A program made the position numbers and the translations under genes. This document shows positions 1-5,976 of a DNA stretch of 33,818 nucleotides, piece after piece. The notes below the pieces were generated by a model that saw only the letters and a list, made by a program, of their open reading frames with translations, was not told the origin of the DNA and did not search any database. Source of the stretch: an uncultured Bacteroidales bacterium (lineage in GTDB: Bacteria > Bacteroidota > Bacteroidia > Bacteroidales > Muribaculaceae); contig CACXLJ010000034.1 of the NCBI GenBank assembly GCA_902768435.1, forward strand, positions 1 to 33,818, written 5' to 3'. Position 1 is the stretch's first letter; each line of letters starts with the position of its first letter.

Positions 1-134
1 CGTGCCTCGTGCCCACGCGCCTCATGTGCTGGCCCATCGGGCAGACGAAGTAGTCGCCCTCGGCGTTGTAGTGGAGGTTCTCCACGCGTCGGGGGTCCTT
101 AGGCCGAAAATGTTGTTTTTTTAGTTCTTTTTAC
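1..134 (-). pseudogene. IS1182-type transposase fragment, cut by window edge
   Basis: Read on the minus strand, positions 108 to 1 encode a piece with residues [20 protein letters not shown]. This resembles the 'RVENW.Y....D.Y.CP.G..L' block in the C-terminal half of IS1182-family transposases. The frame meets a TAA at about 131-129, so the N-terminal half is absent, and the rest lies left of the window. The segment is GC-rich compared with the AT-rich DNA beside it. It is a remnant of an insertion sequence rather than a working gene. The family call is from motif memory only. Confidence 0.6.
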
Positions 135-284
135 GCCATTACAGCATTTTTGTCAGCATCTTGCTGCCACTGTTGCCTCACCGTAGCTATTCTTCAGAAT
201 CCGTTACCCTTCACTTTATGGCTACCTTGCTGATTGATAATAATGCTGTTCATAAGAGTCGATTTGAAACTTACCAGAAGGGTA

Positions 285-1994
285 TTACTGTATGTTCACG
301 TTGAAGTCGCTGGAGATATTGAGTCCGTTCCACTTGTCGTCGACCACGATGACCTTTCCTGCGACAGCCTTTCACTTGTATCCCATTTTCCTGCACAGGT
401 CCCCGTTTATTCTCCACTCCAGAGAGAACGGGTTCTGACCTCTGATTACCGACTTGTTTGCGTCATTATATGCAATCCACTGTCAGTTAATTTTTACTTC
501 GGCTCATGGTATATCAAATATTACTCATTTATAATATCATTTGTTTAGAGAAATGTTTTCTCATGAGTTTATTTGAGTAGGTAAATCAGTTGGCATACAG
601 TACTTTTTGAAGAATCATGAAGGATCCATTAAGATTAGTGGTTGATCTTCTCAATTGAATTTGATGTGATCTCTAAGATTACTTGATGATCTAATCATAT
701 TTAACAATTGATTTACATTCTCTACTTCAGCAAACATCTGAAAACATAGACCAGCAACTCCAGTATTTAGATAATTAACGTAAGAAGTAGCATATTTTCA
801 TGTTTCTGCTTCAATTTTTCATGTGTTATAGGAATGAGCTGGGAATGTACGTCAAGCAAATAGATTATTATTGTGAAATCATACTGGATATTTACTACTT
901 TCATATATTTCATTAGTTTGATCTATATTTCCATTCGCATTTGTTCAAATCGAAACTATTAGGTGGTTGTTTTGATTATTATTACTTTGTCCGTTTGTAG
1001 TTGATGGTAATCAATAAACTCAGTGTTCATCTCAAGTAACATCTTCGTGATAAATTTTATTTCTTAGATATCATCAAGAGGTTTCTATATTTCATCAAGC
1101 GACAAATAATATAAAGTTTGGTGATTTGCATAGTTTTTTTCGTTTTTCAAAATAATTTCACATGCTGAGGTACCATGTTTTATCTTTTTCTAAAGGAACA
1201 GAGTATCAAAAAATATATATATTATTGGGATTGTTCTGGGTTATGTTATATATTTTATCCAGAGAATTAGTTCCTCGTATTTGAAGGTTTGCGTGGTCAA
1301 TCAAACTATTTAGTATATTCCACTCTTGATGGGCATGATTGCTTGGTTGACTATTTCGTTCTTCAATAAGTTCGTAGTTATCGTATCAAATGGGCTGTTC
1401 TCATGACATTCCTATGTGAAGTCTGTTCATTAATTGTTTGTATTCAGCAGCAGAATGGCTGCCTGCACCATATTTCCACATCATGTCTCTAATTCTTGTG
1501 GCTTCTGCTATTCTCAGGTGCTCGATGTGATCATATACTTGCTTGTCTCATACTTGTACTTGTCAAATGATAGGCAGTATATCCACGGGTCTGAGATTGG
1601 TTATTCCCATAGCTTTGTACTCCAGTGCCTTAATTGTCACGTTGTCTACCCTGTAATCCTGAGTGGCACCTTTATTGTCCTTTACAGTCAGGACTATATT
1701 ACATATTCATGGATATTGAGGTACATAATGATATGGATCTGATATTTCTTTTGTCTGTCAATCCATCTCTATTTTCACCTTTACAAGGCTTGCTCAATTT
1801 CAAAATGTTATTCAATTGAGAAGGTTTACTTCTTGATCTACCTGCAGCACAGCCTTTTTGAGTTTTTCCAGCCCGCTGATTGTGATGTCTGTGGGTGGTG
1901 GAGTAGGTGGTGGAGTAGGCTCGTCTTTGTCGCCGCCGCACGAAGAGAGAATCGCAACGGCAACTGTGCCAGAGACGATGCCACATGCCTGCAC
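285..1994 (-). CDS. UGA-recoded lipoprotein-like gene: 31 in-frame TGA codons, best read as glycine
   Basis: One minus-strand frame runs 569 codons from a GTG at 1994 to a TAA at 287-285. It holds no other TAA or TAG but 31 TGA codons, the first at codon 61 (1814-1812) and the last at 374-372. Read as Gly, the TGAs make sensible protein: NLLNGITFGNGASLVKVKIE, GYYKGVIFDIPGAEVKINGQ, HLIVSIGTNANGNIDQTNEI. Six TGG codons serve as Trp, so TGA=Trp is less likely. Without the TGAs Gly would be rare (about 20 GGN codons). The N-terminus has a hydrophobic stretch, the lipobox LSSC and a Pro/Thr-rich linker, suggesting a surface lipoprotein. The stretch ATSYVNYLNTGVAGL faintly recalls the subtilase 'S.ATP.V.G.AAL' motif without its serine, which is only a hint. 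The middle is AT-rich, while both ends look like Bacteroidales DNA. Under the standard code it is a dead gene making a 60-residue stub. The true start is uncertain. Confidence 0.8.
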
Positions 1995-2399
1995 AAATCA
2001 AGAAGATGTGAGAAGTAGGCTCCCCACTCCGCATGCAGTCAACGATGTCCTGATACTACGACCGAATCTGGTCAATCTGTTTCAACGCATAATTCTTTCC
2101 AGTTTTTTTTGGTGCTGCTCCAACACGGGCATTGACTCCTTCGGAAGATGAGGATTGGACTCACATGCGTCACGACGTCTTTCTGTTGTGCCTATCTATA
2201 GGCGACAGCCATGTCTACTTGCCTGCATATCCCTATACAGCTTAATAAGCCACGCTTTCTGTTTTACCGCCTTTGCACCGTCGTGACCGAGTCTTCCTTT
2301 TCTTGCGGCTGACTGTGAACGCAGATAAACGCTACCTCCATCCGTGCCTTCGTCAGTAAGTCTGCCGGTCGAAACGACCCGATTATTATTATTTGTCGC
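1995..2399 (-). other. Leader and possible broken N-terminus of the UGA-recoded gene
   Basis: This lies between the minus promoter (2400-2431) and the GTG at 1994. The gene's own frame stays free of TAA/TAG back to a TAG at 2198-2196, with two more TGAs (2084-2082 and 2000-1998) and ATGs at 2132 and 2090. A second frame (ATG at 2034; residues DIVDCMRSGEPTSHIFLICA) also looks protein-like. It would join the lipobox frame if about seven bases near 1988-1982 were removed, since GGCAT is nearly repeated there. The start may therefore be frameshifted. A GGTCG-AAA-CGACC hairpin (2367-2379) sits just after the expected transcription start. No independent gene is supported here. Confidence 0.4.
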
Positions 2400-2431
2400 C
2401 AAATATAGGAAATTCATTTGAATTTTCCAAA
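2400..2431 (-). promoter_or_regulatory. Bacteroidetes-type promoter for the UGA-recoded gene
   Basis: On the minus strand TTTG (2431-2428) and TATATTTG (2407-2400) are separated by exactly 20 bases, matching the Bacteroidetes consensus TTTG-N19/20-TANNTTTG. Transcription would start near 2393 and run toward the UGA-rich gene. It implies that this DNA is wired for a Bacteroidales host. Confidence 0.65.
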
Positions 2432-2501
2432 TTTTACAACAAAAATGTAATTTTTTCTTAAATTTTTACAATGTCACCTATATAATATCGTTTAGAATGA
2501 T

Positions 2502-2509
2502 TAATTTTG
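2502..2509 (+). promoter_or_regulatory. Promoter -7 box for the tandem tRNAs
   Basis: TAATTTTG matches the Bacteroidetes -7 consensus TANNTTTG and ends 12 bases before the 5' end of the first tRNA. No TTTG is visible at the -33 position (CTAT at 2478-2481), so the call rests on the -7 box and its placement. It would drive both tRNAs and probably the RNase III-like gene. Confidence 0.5.
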
Positions 2510-2521
2510 CATCGCATGTGT

Positions 2522-2614
2522 GCGGGTGTAGTGTAGTGGCAGCACGCAAGACTTCAGATCTTGATTCGGCGTACCTCCAGTACGCAGGCGCGGGTTCGAT
2601 TCCCGTCACCCGCT
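2522..2614 (+). tRNA. tRNA with UCA anticodon, glycine-type acceptor and long variable arm
   Basis: A full cloverleaf can be drawn. Acceptor GCGGGTG (2522-2528) pairs with CACCCGC (2607-2613), with discriminator T at 2614. The D-arm is GTG..CAC. Anticodon stem CAAGA/TCTTG holds loop CTTCAGA, giving anticodon TCA (2554-2556), which reads UGA. The variable arm of 26 nt has a 6-bp stem GCGTAC/GTACGC (2569-2585). The T-arm is GCGGG-TTCGATT-CCCGT. The first three acceptor pairs (G-C, C-G, G-C) and U73 are glycine identity elements, and the D-arm also resembles tRNA-Gly. A long variable arm is instead typical of Ser, Leu, Tyr and Sec tRNAs. It is not a canonical tRNA-Sec: acceptor plus T stem is 7+5 and the D stem is short. 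No CCA is encoded. It is the obvious candidate to decode the UGA codons of the neighbouring gene. The charged amino acid is inferred. Confidence 0.75.
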
Positions 2615-2628
2615 CAATTGAAATACAT

Positions 2629-2722
2629 GCGGGCATAGTGTAAAGGTAGCACACAGGCTTTCGGGGCCTGATCGTCGGTTTCCACCCCGACAGTGGAGGT
2701 TCGATTCCTTCTGCCCGTGCCA
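2629..2722 (+). tRNA. tRNA with UCG anticodon and long variable arm
   Basis: This is a paralogue of the preceding tRNA, 14 bases downstream. Acceptor GCGGGCA (2629-2635) pairs with TGCCCGT (2712-2718), ending in a G-U pair at 1:72, followed by G73 and an encoded CCA (2720-2722). The D-arm is GTG..CAC. Anticodon stem CAGGC/GCCTG holds loop TTTCGGG, giving anticodon TCG (2661-2663), which reads CGA. The variable arm has stem GTCGG/CCGAC (2674-2691). The T-arm is GGAGG-TTCGATT-CCTTC. CGA is normally arginine, and bacterial arginine tRNAs have short variable arms, so this molecule is anomalous. The long arm and G73 would suit seryl-tRNA synthetase; the body resembles glycine tRNAs. The specificity cannot be settled from the sequence. 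Confidence 0.7.
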
Positions 2723-2724
2723 AG

Positions 2725-3723
2725 ATGGAAGAGGAACAGAGACATCAACAGCCTCGTCCGCGAGACAATTTCAAAAAGTGGGACGACCCGCAGTTTGCCG
2801 ATTTACGGCGAATGTTTTCCCAGGCTCGTCTGCGTGAAGTACTCACCCACAGTTCTTATTATGAAATTGAGGGTAAGGGCAACAGCCGCTATGTGTTTGC
2901 CGGGATGTTTGTTTTCAAAGGCATGGTGGGTGAGGTCCTGTGTCGCTATGCTGCTGGTGACGGCAGACGACTGCAGCATGTGCTTGGAAATATGTTTACT
3001 CGCGAACGCATGGAAAAACACTTCGATGAGTGGCGATTGTGGCAATTTGCTCGTGCTGGAGAGAATTTCGATATTCAGGCACACAAGCATGTCTTCACCT
3101 ATGCTATATATGGCTATGTAACTACACTTGACGAAGCCACGCGGCAATGGTTTATTTCTAAATACATCATAGATGAATGCAGGCATCTATTCCGCCACAA
3201 GCAACGCAACCTTAACCTATTAGCACAGGCTGACAGCATTGTGCGTAGTATTGATGGCCGGCGACTCTCTATAGAGATGGAGCTCACCGAGGACGGGTTG
3301 CACAAAGCTAAAGCCGTGCTGTCTGATGGCACGACGGTTTGCGAGGCGGTTAGCAAGAGTTGGCGGTATGCACGCCGGAAGGTGGCTAAGCTTGCCCTTG
3401 ACCTGCTGGTGATGCCCTCACGCAAATATTTTCTTTCGAACCCGGAATATCAGGCAAGAATCCTTGAGCGTAAGGAAAAAGAAAAAGCAAAGCGTAAAGC
3501 CGAAGTAGAACAACGTGAGGAACAAAAAAGAATAGATCGAGAGAAGCGTAAGGAAAATTTCAAGGCTGAAGCACGGGCACGTGATGCCAAACGTCGCAAG
3601 AGTCAGGCCGAGGCCAAGAAGCGTCGTGCAGAAAATGCCGCCCGTGCCGCTGCCAAAGCAGCAAAGGAGGCACGCCCCATGAGTGCCCGAAAACGCCGTT
3701 TCTTGGAGGACAAGAAGAAATAG
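2725..3723 (+). CDS. RNase III-like protein with dsRBD-like domain, catalytic residues apparently lost
   Basis: 332 residues. Residues about 30-150 follow the RNase III fold pattern, opening with LREVLTHSSY where RNase III has 'L..ALTHSSY'. The signature NERLEFLGD is replaced by NSRYVFAGM, removing both signature acids (E to V, D to M). The second acidic motif (D..EA..GA) also lacks clear acids (HKHVFTYAIYG). Residues about 175-230 resemble a dsRBD: a beta region, then SKSWRYARRKVAKLALDLL, the usual basic helix. The last 90 residues are a very basic, probably helical Lys/Arg/Glu/Ala tail. I infer an RNA-binding pseudo-nuclease. The ATG lies two bases after the encoded CCA of the second tRNA, so the gene is almost certainly co-transcribed with both. 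Its ligand could be tRNA or the recoded mRNA, but that is speculation. The gene ends with TAG. Confidence 0.65.
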   Translation: MEEEQRHQQPRPRDNFKKWDDPQFADLRRMFSQARLREVLTHSSYYEIEGKGNSRYVFAGMFVFKGMVGEVLCRYAAGDGRRLQHVLGNMFTRERMEKHFDEWRLWQFARAGENFDIQAHKHVFTYAIYGYVTTLDEATRQWFISKYIIDECRHLFRHKQRNLNLLAQADSIVRSIDGRRLSIEMELTEDGLHKAKAVLSDGTTVCEAVSKSWRYARRKVAKLALDLLVMPSRKYFLSNPEYQARILERKEKEKAKRKAEVEQREEQKRIDREKRKENFKAEARARDAKRRKSQAEAKKRRAENAARAAAKAAKEARPMSARKRRFLEDKKK

Positions 3724-3965
3724 TAACCGAGCAGAAAACATCTGCATGAGTTTAGACTACATAAGATTATAAGCTACATAAGTGGCATAAGGGCTCACGC
3801 TGTGATGAATTATGAATTAATTGTCCATTGTCCATTCTCTATTATTAAAGTTTTGTGCTTCTGCAGCTTTTGTGCTTTTGTGAATTTGTTACGTTGCATC
3901 GCGGCCTCGGCAGCTTTCTGCACGACCTCCAGTGTCACTCCGCAATCCCTGATGCATGAAATCGT
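3724..3965. other. Intergenic region without a recognised gene
   Basis: Contains low-complexity, direct-repeat-like text (TGTCCATTGTCCATTCTC near 3820) of a kind frequent between Bacteroidales genes. The minus strand can be read as GVTLEVVQKAAEAAMQRN at about 3880-3945, which could be the tail of a decayed gene, but I cannot assign it. Confidence 0.4.
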
Positions 3966-4002
3966 CACAAAAAGAAAAGGAGCCAGAAGTGATTCCGGCT
4001 CC
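3966..4002 (-). terminator. Rho-independent terminator after tRNA-Asn
   Basis: On the minus strand GGAGCC (4002-3997) and GGCTCC (3984-3979) form a hairpin followed directly by TTTTCTTTTTGTG. It lies about 10 bases beyond the 3' end of tRNA-Asn. Confidence 0.7.
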
Positions 4003-4011
4003 TTATCTTTG

Positions 4012-4085
4012 CGCTTCAAGATGGACTTGAACCAACGACCCCCTGATTAACAGTCAGGTGCTCTAACCAACTGAGCTATTGAAGC
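4012..4085 (-). tRNA. tRNA-Asn (GTT)
   Basis: A standard short-variable-arm cloverleaf. Acceptor GCTTCAA pairs with TTGAAGC, the discriminator is G, and anticodon loop CTGTTAA gives GTT. The T-loop is TTCAAGT. No CCA is encoded. It reads AAC/AAU as asparagine and contrasts with the two aberrant tRNAs 1.4 kb upstream. Confidence 0.93.
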
Positions 4086-4129
4086 AGTTTTGCAATTCTT
4101 TTCAAAGAGCGTTTTTCAAAATTGCGTTG

Positions 4130-4161
4130 CAAAAGTAGTGCGGAATTTTGAATTGTGCAAT
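4130..4161 (-). promoter_or_regulatory. Promoter for tRNA-Asn
   Basis: On the minus strand ATTG (4161-4158) and TACTTTTG (4137-4130) are 20 bases apart, fitting the Bacteroidetes consensus with one mismatch in the -33 box. The expected transcript starts about 40 bases before the tRNA. Confidence 0.5.
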
Positions 4162-4266
4162 TATTTTGGCAAAAATATTGCGAAAAATGTGCTTTTAAAA
4201 GATTTTTAAGCAAATATTGGGGCATTATTTCAGCGATAAGTAGTATTTTAGCGGTCTAATTCTTGA

Positions 4267-5973
4267 ATGACGATGAAGAAAACAATCAGAAACATAGTTC
4301 TTGCCACTTTGGCGCTGGCGCTCGTTGCCCCAGCCGCCCTGGGAGAGCAGAAACAGAACGACCACGCGGCCATCATCCGCAACCTCGATATCTTCAATTC
4401 TATCTATAGGGAACTCAACACCTTTTATGTCGATACGCTCGATGCCCAAAAGTCGATTGAAACGGCAATCAATGCCATGCTCAACGAGATTGACCCCTAT
4501 ACCGAGTATATTCCCGCCAAAGACCAGGACGATTTCATGGTCATCTCCACTGGCGAGTATGGCGGCATAGGTTCCTACATCCAGGAGCGCCGCGAAGGCG
4601 GCGTGTACATCTCGGGTCCCTATGAAGGCAGTCCCGCAGCCCGCGCCGGGCTCAAGTGTGGCGACCGCATCATCATGATCGACGGTGACAGTACCACCAA
4701 CTGGAAGAGCGATAAGGTGAGCAGCCACCTCAAAGGCCAGGCAAGCACCCAACTGAAAGTGACGGTATTGCGCCCCTACGACCCCGACAGCATCAAGACC
4801 TTCAACATCACGCGCGAGAAAATCAAGATGAATCCTGTGGAGTACTACGGTGTGACGCGTGGCGATATGGGTTACATCAACCTCAACACTTTCAGCGAGC
4901 AGTCGGCCGAGGCTGTGAAGCAGGCCATTCTCGCATTCCAGCAGAACCCCGATGTGAAGAGCATTGTGCTCGACTTGCGCGGCAATGGAGGAGGTTTGCT
5001 TGAGGCTGCCGTGAAGATTGTGGGATTCTTTGTTCCCAAAGGCACCGAGGTGCTGCAGACCAAGGGCCGCACCACCGAGAACCTCAAGATCTACAAGACC
5101 CCCGACAAGCCCATCGCCCCCGATATTCCGCTGGCGGTGCTCATCGACGGCGGTTCGGCAAGTGCTGCCGAAATCACCGCAGGTGCCTTGCAGGACCTTG
5201 ACCGCGCAGTCGTTCTTGGCTCGCGCTCCTACGGCAAGGGTCTGGTGCAGGCCACACGCCCGCTACCCTTCGACGGCATTCTCAAGGTGACCATTGCCAA
5301 ATATTACATTCCCAGTGGCCGCCTTATTCAGGAAATCGACTACTCCCAGCGCAATGCCGACGGCACTGCTACGCGAGTTCCCGACAGTTTGACCAACGTT
5401 TTCTACACGGCACACGGTCGTGAGGTGCGCGACGGTGGCGGTATCACTCCCGACATCAAGATTGACTATCCCGAAATGAGCCGACTGGTCTACAACATTG
5501 TGCGCGACAACTGGGCATTTGATTATGCCACCAAATTTGCCAGCCAGCACGCCACAGTGCCCGCTCCGCGCGACTTTGAAATAACCGATGAAATCTTCAA
5601 CGACTTCAAGCAGTTTATCGACCCCAACCGCTTTGAGTATGACAAAGTGTGCGAGACCGGCATCAAGAATCTGCGCAAGGTGGCCGAGGCCGAGGGCTAC
5701 ATGAACGACTCTACCCGCCTTGAGTTTGATCGCCTCGAGCAACTGCTCAAGCACAATCTCGACCAGGACCTCGACACCCACCGCAAGGAGATTGCCGAAC
5801 TGCTCAAGTCTGAAATCATGAAGCGCTACTACTACGAGCGCGGCGTTATCGAGAACTCGCTCAATGCCGACGAGACCCTCGACAAGGCCAAGGAGGTGTT
5901 CACCAAACCCAGAGAATTTGAACGCATCCTCAACCTGAAAGGCAAGGCTCCTAAAACACAAAAGAAATCATAG
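4267..5973 (+). CDS. S41-family C-terminal processing peptidase
   Basis: 568 residues; a start two codons later (4273, MKKTIRN) is equally possible. An N-terminal signal peptide suggests export to the periplasm. A PDZ domain (about 95-175) contains EYGGIGSYI and GSPAARAGLKCGDRI. The protease core has DLRGNGGG (236-243) and GGSASAAEI, with the probable nucleophile S299. SYGKGLVQ supplies general base K324. The 25-residue Ser-Lys spacing is that of CtpA/Tsp enzymes. These proteases trim or degrade envelope proteins from the C-terminus after PDZ-mediated recognition. The C-terminal 130 residues are charged and helical. It stops with TAG three bases before mfd, so the two are probably co-transcribed, although their functions are unrelated. 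Confidence 0.92.
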   Translation: MTMKKTIRNIVLATLALALVAPAALGEQKQNDHAAIIRNLDIFNSIYRELNTFYVDTLDAQKSIETAINAMLNEIDPYTEYIPAKDQDDFMVISTGEYGGIGSYIQERREGGVYISGPYEGSPAARAGLKCGDRIIMIDGDSTTNWKSDKVSSHLKGQASTQLKVTVLRPYDPDSIKTFNITREKIKMNPVEYYGVTRGDMGYINLNTFSEQSAEAVKQAILAFQQNPDVKSIVLDLRGNGGGLLEAAVKIVGFFVPKGTEVLQTKGRTTENLKIYKTPDKPIAPDIPLAVLIDGGSASAAEITAGALQDLDRAVVLGSRSYGKGLVQATRPLPFDGILKVTIAKYYIPSGRLIQEIDYSQRNADGTATRVPDSLTNVFYTAHGREVRDGGGITPDIKIDYPEMSRLVYNIVRDNWAFDYATKFASQHATVPAPRDFEITDEIFNDFKQFIDPNRFEYDKVCETGIKNLRKVAEAEGYMNDSTRLEFDRLEQLLKHNLDQDLDTHRKEIAELLKSEIMKRYYYERGVIENSLNADETLDKAKEVFTKPREFERILNLKGKAPKTQKKS

Positions 5974-5976
5974 CAA

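Noticed and set aside
234..548. Short plus-strand open frames in 234-548, 1434-1819 and 1833-2151
   Set aside because: They are antisense to the UGA-rich gene and have no protein-like composition.
285..1994. Reading the 31 TGA codons as tryptophan (code 4)
   Set aside because: TGG is already used for Trp six times in the frame. Trp would make up over 6 percent of residues, including WW pairs in odd places, whereas Gly gives normal-looking loops and a normal Gly content. Not formally excluded.
2196..2417. 73-residue minus-strand open frame
   Set aside because: Its ATG lies upstream of the predicted transcription start and within the promoter, and the composition is not convincing. Treated as leader sequence.
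2522..2614. Canonical selenocysteine tRNA
   Set aside because: UCA anticodon and long variable arm fit, but the acceptor plus T stem is 7+5 rather than the extended form and the D stem is only 3 bp. No selA, selB or selD lies in the window.
2478..2723. Minus-strand open frame of 81 residues over the two tRNAs
   Set aside because: It is an antisense translation of tRNA genes (GIEPP/GIEPA text comes from T-arms), a common artefact.
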